DNA from: Deltaproteobacteria bacterium
GTDB lineage: Bacteria; Myxococcota; Kuafuiibacteriia; Kuafuiibacteriales; Kuafuiibacteriaceae
NCBI GenBank assembly: GCA_011526105.1
Contig: WYAZ01000191.1
Span: 143,195 to 207,194, forward strand
Length of the DNA: 64,000 nt
Direction of reading: 5' to 3'
Part shown: in pieces, positions 44,909-55,782 of the stretch
How the letters are laid out: the number at the start of each line of letters is the position of its first letter
Numbering within the stretch: position 1 is the stretch's first letter
Position numbers and translations under genes: made by a program
Notes under the pieces: model-generated
The model's input: the letters and a program-made list of their open reading frames with translations, nothing else
Database searches by the model: none
What the model was told of the DNA's origin: nothing

Positions 44909-46048
44909 CTAGACTCGGACGCCCACCTTCGCGAGCAAGAGGTCCTTGAGCTCCCGGGTCTCGGGATCTCGCGTCTCGATCCGAGCGAGAGAACCCCGGA
45001 GCTGGTCGTTGGGGCGGACGCGCCCGCGATCATCGAGCTCGAGCAGTTCTTCTAGCGCGAGCTTGGTCAGCCGCGCCTCTCCAAGATCGATCACCTTGAG
45101 CAGCAACCCCTGGTCCGCCGGGAGGCGATGGCGATCCGCGAGCTCCGTGGCCGCCTCGAGCGCCTGCGCTCGATGCTCAGCCATACGCAGCATCGTCATG
45201 AGGCTATCTCGAGGGCTGAATCGGCCGTACTCATCGAGCCCGGCCGCCGCCGCGTGGTTGCCGTTCGGACCGGCCGCGGGCAGCGGATCTGGAGCGGGCA
45301 GAACCGCCCCGGGCTTAGCGTACTGCTGAAACATGGCCTCGGCCTCGGCGCGGCGCTTCTCCGCCACGCTCATGCCCTTGACCCCTTGTGCGGCCATCGC
45401 GGCGGGCGGCGGCGTCTTCAGTTTGCCGCGCGTGCTCTCGAGCTTGGGATTGACCTCGAAGCGCGCGCCCGCAGCGCGCGCATCCTCGGAGGCATGCACC
45501 GCTCGCGGACCGACACCACCGCCGGAGAACGCGCCACCACCGTGCGCCGATCCGTTGGTGGCCGCACCCTGCGGACCCCTCGCGCGTCCACCCGCGATTC
45601 GAAGCACCGCTCTGGGTTTCGCGGCCGCGCTCGCCGAGGCTGCGGACGGCGGGCTATCTACGGGCGCTGCCACAACCGGCGCGACCGCAGCGAGCATCTT
45701 CTCCGGCGCCGGCTTGGGCGCGATGGGTTTCGTCGCGACCGGCGTCTTGGCGACGGCGGCCGGCTTGGGCGCTGCGGCCTTCTTCGACGGGCTGGCCTTT
45801 GCGGGCACCGCCTTCTTGACTGGGCTCTTCTTGGCCGCCGCGACTTTGGGGGCGCTGAGTTTCACCGAGGGCTTCTTCTTGGCCGCCGCCTTCTTGGCGG
45901 GGCTCTTCTTGGCCACCGCCTTCTTGGCGGGGCTCTTCTTGGCAGCGGCCTTCTTGGCCTTCACCGGCTTCTTCTTGCTGACCGCCTTCTTGGCCTTCGC
46001 TGGCTTCTTCTGTGCTTTCTGCTTCTTCGACCCTTTGGTCTTCATCAT
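44909..46048 (-). CDS. Protein with histone-H1-like Lys/Ala-rich N-terminal tail
   Basis: A 379-residue protein. Residues ~1-110 are built from Lys/Ala/Pro repeats ([20 protein letters not shown]), like eukaryotic histone H1 tails and bacterial Hc1/AlgP-type proteins, which bind DNA. A disordered Ala/Gly-rich linker (~110-265) follows. The C-terminal ~110 residues ([20 protein letters not shown]) form an unassigned helical domain. It lies 19 bases after purL and directly abuts the DapA-fold gene. A DNA- or RNA-binding role is inferred. A 30-base coding repeat is present at 45888-45947. Confidence 0.65.
   Translation of the reverse strand: MMKTKGSKKQKAQKKPAKAKKAVSKKKPVKAKKAAAKKSPAKKAVAKKSPAKKAAAKKKPSVKLSAPKVAAAKKSPVKKAVPAKASPSKKAAAPKPAAVAKTPVATKPIAPKPAPEKMLAAVAPVVAAPVDSPPSAASASAAAKPRAVLRIAGGRARGPQGAATNGSAHGGGAFSGGGVGPRAVHASEDARAAGARFEVNPKLESTRGKLKTPPPAAMAAQGVKGMSVAEKRRAEAEAMFQQYAKPGAVLPAPDPLPAAGPNGNHAAAAGLDEYGRFSPRDSLMTMLRMAEHRAQALEAATELADRHRLPADQGLLLKVIDLGEARLTKLALEELLELDDRGRVRPNDQLRGSLARIETRDPETRELKDLLLAKVGVRV
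45888..45947 (-). repeat. 30-base tandem repeat within the Lys/Ala tail
   Basis: Two adjacent 30-base units are identical at the first 26 positions and encode the [10 protein letters not shown] unit of the Lys-rich tail. Partial copies lie on both sides. This is coding repetition, prone to slippage and recombination, not a CRISPR array. Confidence 0.75.
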
Positions 46049-46067
46049 TCTTCTCCCGCCGGGTGGT

Positions 46068-48322
<2,255 letters not shown>

Positions 48323-48326
<4 letters not shown>

Positions 48327-48994
48327 CGGGCCTCCAAAAAAGACTTGGCGGCCAAGAACATGCCGAGGCCGTCCTCTCCGCCGAGGACCGCTTCGACCGC
48401 CCGCTCCGGATGCGGCATGAGCCCGAGCACGTTCTTCTTCTCCGAGAGGACACCGGCGATGTCACGCGCGGCGCCGTTGGGGTTGGCACCTTCGTAGGTG
48501 AACGCCACGCGCCGCTCCTCGAACAGGCGATCGAGCACCTCGTCCGAGGCGTGGTAGCGGCCTTCGTGGTGAGCCACGGGCATCTCGAGCACGCGACCGG
48601 CGAGACCACGCATGAACGGGCTGCCGGTGTCGTGCCCGCGAAGTCGCACGCGCTTGCAAACGAACTTTTGGGAGGCGTTCTGCAGCATGGCCCCGGGCAG
48701 CAGCCCCGCCTCGAGCAGGATCTGAAACCCATTGCAGATGCCGAGCACCAGCCCGCCGCGTTCGGCAAAGCTCCGCACCGCGCCCATGACCGGCGAGAAG
48801 CGCGCGAGCGCGCCCGAACGAAGCGCGTCGCCATATGAGAAGCCTCCCGGAAGGATCACGAGGTCGGTGCCGTCGGGGAGTGAAGCGTCCTTGTGCCAGA
48901 CGCGGGTGGTCGACGCCCCGAGCAACGACTCAGCAACGTAGGCGGCATCCTCGTCGCAATTCGATCCCGGGAATGTGACGACCGCGACCTTCAC
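48323..48994 (-). CDS. purQ: Phosphoribosylformylglycinamidine synthase subunit PurQ (glutaminase)
   Basis: A class I glutaminase that supplies ammonia to PurL. It has 223 residues from a GTG start. Motifs: [21 protein letters not shown], catalytic Cys in [18 protein letters not shown], and His/Glu in HHEGRY and PHPERAVE. It lies 40 bases after purS and overlaps purL by four bases. Confidence 0.96.
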
Positions 48995-49034
48995 TCGAAC
49001 ATCGGTTCCTATCGCAAAGACCGGTCGCTCGACT

Positions 49035-49298
49035 TCATGTCGTGCGAGTACCGCCCTCGTCGGTGAGTTCGAGGGAGAAGTCTTCGATGACCGGGTTGGC
49101 CAAGAGCTTCTGACCCATCTCGTTCACCTTCTTCTCCGCCTCCGCCCGCGAGATTGATCCCAGCTCGAGATCGATCACCTTGCCGAGACGCACGTCGCCG
49201 ACCTCACCAAAGCCGAGATGGCGCAGGCTATTGCCCACGGCCTGACCAGCGGGATCCAGCACCCCCCGTCGGAGGGTGACGATGACTCGGGCGCGCAT
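49035..49298 (-). CDS. purS: Phosphoribosylformylglycinamidine synthase subunit PurS
   Basis: An 87-residue structural subunit that links PurQ and PurL. It matches the family: VIVTLRRGVLDPAGQAVGNS, LGFGEVGDVRLGKVIDLEL, EMGQKLLANPVIEDFSLEL. It is the first gene of the purS-purQ-purL operon. The 94-base gap upstream, after the topoisomerase stop, may carry the promoter. I see no purine riboswitch there. Confidence 0.94.
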   Translation of the reverse strand: MRARVIVTLRRGVLDPAGQAVGNSLRHLGFGEVGDVRLGKVIDLELGSISRAEAEKKVNEMGQKLLANPVIEDFSLELTDEGGTRTT

Positions 49299-49392
49299 GC
49301 TGACGGAGCGGGTGTTCGCGATCCCGAGGACCCCGAAAACCGTGTGCGAGAGCTACCAATCCCGGGTCCGACGGTCAAGCGATCAAACGGGT

Positions 49393-52284
49393 CTACGCCG
49401 GCGCGGCGCGAGTTCCGGCAGGGCTCGGCGCCTTGGCCGCGACGTCCTTCTTCTTGCCCGTCTTGGCCTTCTTCTTCGGCGGAGCCTTCTTGGCCGCCTG
49501 CTTCTTCTTGGCTGCCACCTTCTTGGCCGGCCGCTTCTTGGCCGCCTTCTTCTTGGCCTTCTCGGGGGGCGATGCCGCCGCCGCAGCCTTCTTGGAAGCA
49601 CGCTTCTTCTTGCCCGCGCCGCCGGCCTCTGCGCCTGCCGCCGCCCCGCGGGGTGGGAACTCGAAGCGGTGCCGGCCCGTCTCGGGGTTCAGAATGAGCA
49701 GCGCGGAGAACGGACGCCCCTTCTGAGAGATGAAGTCCGTGAGGAGCGGCGTGGTGAGATCGCGCCGGTAGGTCTCGGCCTCCTCGCGCGTGATCTCGCG
49801 CTTACAGACCGTGCGAGGGAACACGAAGGTGCACGCGTCCACGCCCTCGGGCACGTCCTTCTTCTTGAGCGAGAAGACGGAGGCCTCGTCCTTTTGAGCA
49901 GCGCGAAGCGCGTCGCGACGCTTGCTGCAGGTGAAGGTGGCGCGTGTCTCGACGACCTCGCCCTCCTTGCAGATCGGGCACGGGCCGAGCGGGGTGACGT
50001 TGACCTCGTACTCGGCCGACTCGGCCGCGCCGGAGGCTTCATCTCCGCTCTCGCCCTGGATGCTCCTGAGCACGACCTCGCCGTTCTCGATCTCGAGCAC
50101 GCCGCGATAGCTCTTACCTTGCCGCGTGGTGAAGCCGTCGAGCACGCGCGTCTTGCCGGCCTGCACGAGCTCGGTGGCGGTGGTGCGATCGACGTATCGT
50201 CCGGACTTGTCCTTCCAGATACGGAACCGGCAATCGACGACCTCGGGGACCTCGACCGCCTCTGGGTTCTTGCGCTTCTTGGCCTTTCTCAAGGCCTCCT
50301 TGCGGGCCGCCATCAGCTCGCGAAGATTCGGCGGCTCTTTGCAGCGATAGAACCACGAGCGCTCGTAGACCGGCTGCCCACAGAGCGGGCACGACCCCAG
50401 CGAGTTCTCGTCCGGATACAGATCCTCGAACTCGAAGCCCTTGGTGAGCTCTACGATCTCTCGCGTGTAGCCGCGGATCTCGTCCATGAAGCTCTCGGCG
50501 TCGCGCTGGTTCTTCTCCACCTCGCCGAGGTGCTGTTCCATCTCACCGGTGAGCGCGGCCGAAGCGAGGCGATCCGCGTGCATGCGCTCGAGGATATCGA
50601 TGAGGCGAATGCCCTTCACGCTCGGCTTCAGCGCCTTGTTCACGCGCGAGACGTAGGCCTTCATGATCAGGTTCTCGATGATGTCGGCGCGCGTAGCCGG
50701 CGTGCCGATACCCTTCTCCTTGATCGCAAAGGCCGCGTCTTCGTCCTCGATCTCGTCTCCGGCGTTCTCCATCAAGGAGAGGAGTCGGGCCTCCGTGACT
50801 CGAGGTGCGGGTTTCGTTTCTTCCTCTTTGAGGACAAAGCTCTCGCCCTTGACCAGGACACCGTCGACCTTGTCCTCACCAGCGACCAGCGGGGGAAGCG
50901 AACTCTCATCTTCGTCTCTCTCCGTTTCTCCAAGTACGGCTCGCCAACCGGGGACCTGCAAGGTCTTGGCGCGCGAGCGAAAGGATTCACCATCAACGAC
51001 CGTGTTACGCTCGACCCGGCTCCAAACCGCGGGCGGGTGAAACGCAGCCAAAAACCGCCTCGTCACCAGGTCGAACACCCGGGCCGCGTCGCCCTCCATA
51101 CCTTCGGGCGGCAGGACTCCGGTCGGCACGATCGCGAAGTGATCGGAGACCTTCGCATCGTCGAAGATCTTGTCCTGGTTCTCGAGCCCGTTCTCGATGA
51201 GCGTGCGAGCGCCCTGCCCGTACTTGTCGTCCGTGCTGAAGGCTTTGAGGATGTCGGCCACGACCGCCTTGTAGTCCTCGGGCAGCGCCCTCGAATCGGT
51301 TCGGGGATAGGTCAGGAGCTTGTAGCCTTCGTAGCAGCGCTGCGCTGCGTTCAGGGTCCGGCGAGCCGACCAACCGAAGCGGCGGTTGCCTTCCCGCTGG
51401 AGGCTCGTGAGGTCGAACAGCGGCGGAGGCGCCTCCTTGGAGGGCTTTCGGGTCTCGCTGGCTTCGGCGGGCTGACCGCTCAGCCGCTCGATGATGCCTT
51501 CGGCCTTGGCCTGGGCGAAGATCCGATCCGCCTTCTCTTGGTCGTCCTCGGTGGACTTGAAGGCCGCGTCGATCCAGGTGCCCGTATAAGTATGGGTGTC
51601 GTGAACGAACGTGGCCTCGATCCGCCAAAAGGGGACCGGGTTGTGCTCGAGGATCTCGCGCTCTCGCCGAACGAGCATGGCGAGCGTCGGGGTCTGGACT
51701 CGGCCCGCGCTCCACGCCTGGTTCTCCGACCGCGTCTTGAGCCGGCGCGTCAGGGCGCGGGTGGAGTTCATGCCGATGAGCCAGTCGGCGTGCGTCCGGC
51801 AGTACGCGGCGTTGCGGAGGCCCATGAACTCTTGGCCGTCGCGCAGGCGCTTGAAGCCGTCTCGGATCGCGGAGTCCGTCATGGACTGGAGCCACAGGCG
51901 TTCGATGGGCTTGTCGACCTTGTTGTAGTCGACGATCTCGCGAAAGATGAGCTCGCCTTCTCGCCCGGCGTCGCAAGCGTTGACGACCTTCGAGACGTCA
52001 TCGCGGAAGAGCAGGCTCTTGATGGTGCGCAGCCGGTCGCGGGTGCCTTCCTTAGGCTTCATGGAGAAGCTCTCGGGGATGATGGGCAGCGTATCCAGGG
52101 TCCAGCGCTTGTACTTCTCGTCGATGTCCTCGGGGGCCATCAACTCGAAGAGGTGACCGACGGCGAAGGTGACGAGCAGCTCATCACTCTCCCAGTAGCC
52201 CTCTTCTTCCTCGAAGCCCCCGAGCGCGGCGACGATATCGCGGGCCACGCTCGGCTTCTCGGTGATGACCAGGCTCTTCGACAT
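49393..52284 (-). CDS. Type IA DNA topoisomerase (TopB/topoisomerase III-like) with Lys/Ala tail
   Basis: A 963-residue type IA topoisomerase that passes single strands and relaxes or decatenates DNA. The Toprim domain starts SLVITEKPSVARDIVAALGG (Glu9) and contains NACDAGREGELIFREI. The active-site Tyr326 lies in LLTYPRTDSRALPEDY. The ITEKPSVARDI start and overall layout favour the TopB branch over TopA. Two C-terminal zinc-ribbon-like segments are visible (SCPLCGQPVYERSWFYRCKE, and CPICKEGEVVET with a later Cys). The last ~75 residues are Lys/Ala/Pro repeats like histone H1. The ATG at 52282-52284 gives the family N-terminus. Confidence 0.9.
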   Translation of the reverse strand: MSKSLVITEKPSVARDIVAALGGFEEEEGYWESDELLVTFAVGHLFELMAPEDIDEKYKRWTLDTLPIIPESFSMKPKEGTRDRLRTIKSLLFRDDVSKVVNACDAGREGELIFREIVDYNKVDKPIERLWLQSMTDSAIRDGFKRLRDGQEFMGLRNAAYCRTHADWLIGMNSTRALTRRLKTRSENQAWSAGRVQTPTLAMLVRREREILEHNPVPFWRIEATFVHDTHTYTGTWIDAAFKSTEDDQEKADRIFAQAKAEGIIERLSGQPAEASETRKPSKEAPPPLFDLTSLQREGNRRFGWSARRTLNAAQRCYEGYKLLTYPRTDSRALPEDYKAVVADILKAFSTDDKYGQGARTLIENGLENQDKIFDDAKVSDHFAIVPTGVLPPEGMEGDAARVFDLVTRRFLAAFHPPAVWSRVERNTVVDGESFRSRAKTLQVPGWRAVLGETERDEDESSLPPLVAGEDKVDGVLVKGESFVLKEEETKPAPRVTEARLLSLMENAGDEIEDEDAAFAIKEKGIGTPATRADIIENLIMKAYVSRVNKALKPSVKGIRLIDILERMHADRLASAALTGEMEQHLGEVEKNQRDAESFMDEIRGYTREIVELTKGFEFEDLYPDENSLGSCPLCGQPVYERSWFYRCKEPPNLRELMAARKEALRKAKKRKNPEAVEVPEVVDCRFRIWKDKSGRYVDRTTATELVQAGKTRVLDGFTTRQGKSYRGVLEIENGEVVLRSIQGESGDEASGAAESAEYEVNVTPLGPCPICKEGEVVETRATFTCSKRRDALRAAQKDEASVFSLKKKDVPEGVDACTFVFPRTVCKREITREEAETYRRDLTTPLLTDFISQKGRPFSALLILNPETGRHRFEFPPRGAAAGAEAGGAGKKKRASKKAAAAASPPEKAKKKAAKKRPAKKVAAKKKQAAKKAPPKKKAKTGKKKDVAAKAPSPAGTRAAPA

Positions 52285-52417
52285 CGCGCACAAGAAGACA
52301 CAATTGATCGCCCGAAGCAACGCCGTGTTTCGTCCGGCGAGAGCGCGCGCAAGCTAACCTGCGCACACGCGGGTGCATTGACGAGAGAAAGAGAGTCGCG
52401 GGAGGTGCGGCGTTCGT

Positions 52418-53986
52418 TCAGCGGGTGAGGCTGATGATGCGCTTGTCGGCGTCGACTTCCTCGATGCGGAAGTTCATCACCTCGCCCGCCTTCACCTGAC
52501 GAAGATCGTCCGAGAAGCGCTCGGCCTTCACGATGGCCTCGATACCGGGCTCGAGCTCGACGTACGCGAAGTCGGGGTGGATCTTAGTGAGACGACCCTC
52601 GACCTCGCAGCCAGGCATCAGGTGATCAGGCATCGCGCGCCACGGATCGTCCGTGAGCTGCTTGATGCCCAAGCTGAAGCGCTCGTTCTCGACATCGATG
52701 TTGAGCACGACGGAGTCGACATCGATCCCGGGCTCGAAGAGCTCCGAGGGATGTTTGACGCGGTTGGACCACGTCATGTCCGAGATGTGCACCAAGCCGT
52801 CGATGCCTTCCTCGACGCCCACGAAGACGCCGAAGTCGGTGATGTTGCGGATGGGGCCTCGAATGACCGTGCCCACCGGGTACTTCTGCTCGAGCTGAGT
52901 CCAGGGATTGGGCTCGATCTGCTTCATTCCGAGCGAGATCCGCTTCTGCGAGATGTCGAGATCGAGCACGATGGCCTCGACCTCCTCGCCGATGGAGACC
53001 AGCTTGGAAGGGTGCTTCACGCGCTTGGTCCAGGACATCTCGGTCACGTGGACCAAGCCCTCGATGCCCGGCTCGAGTTCGACGAAGGCGCCGTAGTCGG
53101 TGAGGCTCACGACCTGGCCACGCACACGCGCGCCCACGGAGTACTTCTTGTCGGCCTCGGTCCAAGGATCGTCCTGGATCTGCTTGAGCCCGAGCGAGAC
53201 GCGCTCGGTGGCGGCGTCGAACTTCAGGACCTTGACGCGGACTTCGTCGCCCACCCGGAACATGTCTGAAGGATGGGAGAGGCGGCCCCAGCTCATGTCG
53301 GTGATGTGGAGCAGACCATCGATACCGCCGAGGTCGATGAACGCCCCGTACTCGGTGATGTTCTTGACCGCACCATCGAGGATGGCGCCTTCGACCAGCT
53401 TGGCGAGGGTCTCGCCCTTCAGCTTGTCGCGCTCCTCTTCGAGGACCTTGCGGCGCGAGAGCACGATGTTGTCGCGCCGCTTGTTGAGCTTGATGACCTT
53501 GAAGCGCAGCTTCTCGCCAATGAGCTTGTCGAGGTTGCGAACCGGCCGAAGATCGACCTGCGAGCCGGGCAAAAAGGCCTTCACGCCGATGTCGACCGCG
53601 AGCCCGCCCTTGACCTTCGAGAGGACCACACCCTCGACGGTGACGCCGTCTCGGTACGCAGCCTCGAGGTCGTCCCAAGTGCGCATGCGGTCGGCACGCC
53701 GCTTGGAAAGCTGGCAGAGGCCGGACTCCGAGTCTTTGGACTCGATGGCGACACTAATGGGATCGCCTACTTTGACTTGGCGCTCGCCATCGACGAGCGG
53801 GAACTCATCGATGCGAACCATTCCTTCGGACTTGAAGCCGATATCGACGATCACGTGGTCGCGCTGAACGGCGACGACGGTTCCTTCGACTACGTCTCCT
53901 TCCCTCACTTCGCTCCGGTTCATGGAGCTCTCGAAAAGGTCGGCAAAAGAGACGTCGTTGTTCTCCTTGGTTTCGGTCTGGGACAT
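52418..53986 (-). CDS. rpsA: Ribosomal protein S1
   Basis: A 30S subunit protein that binds mRNA leaders for initiation. It has 522 residues and six S1 (OB-fold) domains: VREGDVVEGTVVAVQRDHVI, GVTVEGVVLSKVKGGLAVDI, GAILDGAVKNITEYGAFIDL, GARVRGQVVSLTDYGAFVEL, GTVIRGPIRNITDFGVFVGV and GCEVEGRLTKIHPDFAYVEL. The layout matches proteobacterial S1. AGGAAA lies about ten bases before the ATG. A strong divergent promoter at 54161-54189 predicts a leader of about 170 bases, suiting S1 autoregulation. Unlike E. coli, cmk is not immediately upstream, although it lies 2.4 kb away. Confidence 0.97.
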   Translation of the reverse strand: MSQTETKENNDVSFADLFESSMNRSEVREGDVVEGTVVAVQRDHVIVDIGFKSEGMVRIDEFPLVDGERQVKVGDPISVAIESKDSESGLCQLSKRRADRMRTWDDLEAAYRDGVTVEGVVLSKVKGGLAVDIGVKAFLPGSQVDLRPVRNLDKLIGEKLRFKVIKLNKRRDNIVLSRRKVLEEERDKLKGETLAKLVEGAILDGAVKNITEYGAFIDLGGIDGLLHITDMSWGRLSHPSDMFRVGDEVRVKVLKFDAATERVSLGLKQIQDDPWTEADKKYSVGARVRGQVVSLTDYGAFVELEPGIEGLVHVTEMSWTKRVKHPSKLVSIGEEVEAIVLDLDISQKRISLGMKQIEPNPWTQLEQKYPVGTVIRGPIRNITDFGVFVGVEEGIDGLVHISDMTWSNRVKHPSELFEPGIDVDSVVLNIDVENERFSLGIKQLTDDPWRAMPDHLMPGCEVEGRLTKIHPDFAYVELEPGIEAIVKAERFSDDLRQVKAGEVMNFRIEEVDADKRIISLTR

Positions 53987-54160
53987 GTAGTTGGTGTTTC
54001 CTAAGCTTGTGACGCAGTCACGGGCTCGATCGCCCGGCTCACCTGCACTTCCCTACCTCGTCGTCGGCTCTCCAGCGACGCGGCCCGCGAAACTCGTCGC
54101 GATTTTGGGGGTGCGGGTGGAGCTCGGCGAACGAAGGGGCCCTTGCTCGTCGACGGGCGG

Positions 54161-54189
54161 AACCTAGGGAGAGCGGGGCACGCTGTCAA
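54161..54189 (-). promoter_or_regulatory. rpsA: Sigma-70-type promoter for rpsA
   Basis: On the minus strand TTGACA (54189-54184) is a perfect -35 box, separated by 17 bases from TAGGTT (54166-54161). Transcription would start about 170 bases before the rpsA ATG. The -35 box is part of the inverted repeat shared with the divergent promoter. Confidence 0.6.
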
Positions 54190-54250
54190 AGGTTTTCGTC
54201 AGTCCCAGAGGCGCTCGAACCGAAAAGGCGACCGGAGTGATTTGACAGCG
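54181..54250. repeat. 10-base inverted repeat carrying both divergent -35 boxes
   Basis: CGCTGTCAAA (54181-54190) and its exact reverse complement TTTGACAGCG (54241-54250) are 50 bases apart. Each contains a TTGACA for one of the two divergent promoters. Further A/T-rich symmetry lies inside (TTTTCG near 54193 and CGAAAA near 54221). Confidence 0.85.
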
Positions 54251-54270
54251 GTTTTGGTCGCGGCTAGATT
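54242..54270 (+). promoter_or_regulatory. Sigma-70-type promoter for the TolQ/ExbB-ExbD operon
   Basis: TTGACA (54242-54247), a 17-base spacer, and TAGATT (54265-54270). This is the closest match to a housekeeping promoter in the window. It predicts a leader of about 110 bases before the ATG at 54387. Confidence 0.65.
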
Positions 54271-54386
54271 CGGCGCGGCTCGGAGGGCATGTAGGCCCTC
54301 GGACGGCAGCAAAACACCGATATTACTCGTCATTCCAGACCGGTGAGCCACCGGTCGGTCAACACGAGGGAGCGCTGGGAAGAAGC

Positions 54387-55034
54387 ATGGGCGAGTTGGG
54401 ACATATCATCGACGAAGGCGGGGTCTTCATGAAGGTAAACATCGGTTTCCTTGCCCTCGTCGTCGCGGTCATCATCGACCGCGTCATTGCGGTCTTCTTC
54501 AAACTCAATTTGAACGGCGCTCGCTTCATGGCGCAGATCGAGAAGTTGGTCGTATCTGACAACATCGATAAGGCCGTGAAGCTCTGCAACGCAGCGCCGA
54601 AGGCCGCACTCGCGCGTGTCCTGCGCGCAGGGCTCACCCGTGCGAATCGCGGTGTGCTCGAGATCGGCAATGCGATCGAAGAAGAGACACTCGCGGTGAC
54701 GCCGCAGATCATGAAGCGTGTTCCTGCGTTGTGGTCGCTGGCGAACATCGCGGTGCTCGTCGGTCTGCTCGGCACCATCATGGGTCTGATCAAAGCCTTC
54801 AAGGCGGTCGGTATGGCGGCGCCCGAACAGAAGTCGGCGCTGCTCACCTCCGGTATCTCGGAGGCGATGAACAACACCGCCTTTGGTCTCGGCATCGCGG
54901 TCACGGCCATCGCGGCGCACTTGCTGATCGGCTCGCAGGCGAAGCATCTGGTCGAGGATCTCGAGCTGCACAGTCTCAAGCTCGAGAACATGCTCTCGCG
55001 ACGTGCGGTGGCAGAACTTCCCGACGGTCGCTGA
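54387..55034 (+). CDS. MotA/TolQ/ExbB proton-channel protein
   Basis: A 215-residue inner-membrane protein with three hydrophobic helices (about 15-35, 118-140 and 158-178). The family core is seen as VPALWSLANIAVLVGLLGTI followed by MGLIKAFKAVG, and EAMNNTAFGLGIAVTAIAAH. With ExbD/TolR partners it forms a proton-driven motor that energises envelope tasks. Two ExbD-type genes follow (43- and 31-base gaps), so the three form an operon. Myxococcota have several such clusters, including the Agl gliding motor. Whether this one serves motility, transport or Tol-Pal is not decided by sequence. Confidence 0.93.
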   Translation: MGELGHIIDEGGVFMKVNIGFLALVVAVIIDRVIAVFFKLNLNGARFMAQIEKLVVSDNIDKAVKLCNAAPKAALARVLRAGLTRANRGVLEIGNAIEEETLAVTPQIMKRVPALWSLANIAVLVGLLGTIMGLIKAFKAVGMAAPEQKSALLTSGISEAMNNTAFGLGIAVTAIAAHLLIGSQAKHLVEDLELHSLKLENMLSRRAVAELPDGR

Positions 55035-55076
55035 GTCATCTTGGTGAGCAAAGCAAAGGACGCGGGCATCTAAGAG

Positions 55077-55751
55077 ATGGCGAGTTCATCCAACAATCGA
55101 GGCTCAGCACCGCCTCCCCGGCATTCTCAACCGCCCAAAGCGATGAGCGCCCGGGATGCGGCCACCGGCAGCCTCACCTTCTCCAACGCGGACTATCAGT
55201 TCGTTCGCAAGAAGCGGAAGCCGCCCGAAGAGCACGAGATGGGCGAGCTCAACATCGTCCCATACCTAGATATCCTCGTGAACCTGATCATGTTCCTGCT
55301 CGTGAGCCAGGCCACTTTGGTCTCGCTGGGGGTCATCGACGTCACCGCGCCGAGCTACGCGCCGGCGGGGCCGTCGCAGGCTCGGAGCGAGGACGATCCG
55401 GCGAAGGATCTGAAGCTCACCCTGGGCGTAGCCAAAGATGGTTTCTACATCGCGGCGACCGGAGGTGTTCTTCCCGGCGAAGAGCCCACCCCCGAAGGCC
55501 AGGAGATCACGCAGGACGGCGTCACTCGGCGGGAGCCCACCATCCCGCTCAAGCCAGACGGCACCTACGACTTCAGCGGGCTCTCGCGAAAGCTTCGCGG
55601 GATCAAGACGGTCTTCCCGACCGCGACCGCGGTCTATCTGACCGCAGACGCGAACATCAACTACGAGACCGTCGTCAAGACACTCGACGCTTCGAGACAA
55701 GACGGGAAGGGTGAGCTCTTCCCGAATGTCGCCTTCTCACGCATCAACTGA
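55077..55751 (+). CDS. ExbD/TolR-family biopolymer transport protein 1
   Basis: A 224-residue protein with an N-terminal cytosolic extension of ~60 residues (Pro/Ser-rich, then basic). The ExbD membrane helix follows: MGELNIVPYLDILVNLIMFL, with the conserved Asp in PYLDILVN. A ~140-residue periplasmic domain follows, longer than in E. coli ExbD, with an Asp/Glu/Pro-rich insertion. It is the second gene of the motor operon. The Asp is expected to carry the proton. Confidence 0.92.
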   Translation: MASSSNNRGSAPPPRHSQPPKAMSARDAATGSLTFSNADYQFVRKKRKPPEEHEMGELNIVPYLDILVNLIMFLLVSQATLVSLGVIDVTAPSYAPAGPSQARSEDDPAKDLKLTLGVAKDGFYIAATGGVLPGEEPTPEGQEITQDGVTRREPTIPLKPDGTYDFSGLSRKLRGIKTVFPTATAVYLTADANINYETVVKTLDASRQDGKGELFPNVAFSRIN

Positions 55752-55782
55752 CTCGCCTCGAGGCAACCGGATCGGACACAGG

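Larger units (their letters stand above)
53987..54386. other. 400-base divergent regulatory gap between rpsA and the TolQ/ExbB gene
   Basis: The only gene-free stretch of more than 300 bases. It holds two facing-away sigma-70-type promoters (54161-54189 minus, 54242-54270 plus) whose -35 boxes are embedded in a perfect 10-base inverted repeat. It also holds a long rpsA leader and a ~110-base leader for the motor operon. I see no ORF with family similarity, no tRNA and no intrinsic terminator in it. Confidence 0.7.

Noticed and set aside
45790..46010. Regular short repeats that look like a CRISPR or minisatellite
   Set aside because: They encode Lys/Ala/Pro repeats in frame and have no spacers of constant length; a similar pattern at 49430-49610 is likewise coding.
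49276..52428. A very long open frame on the plus strand opposite the topoisomerase gene
   Set aside because: It is antisense to a gene with clear Toprim and active-site motifs. It lacks family signatures and arises from GC-biased codon positions on the other strand.
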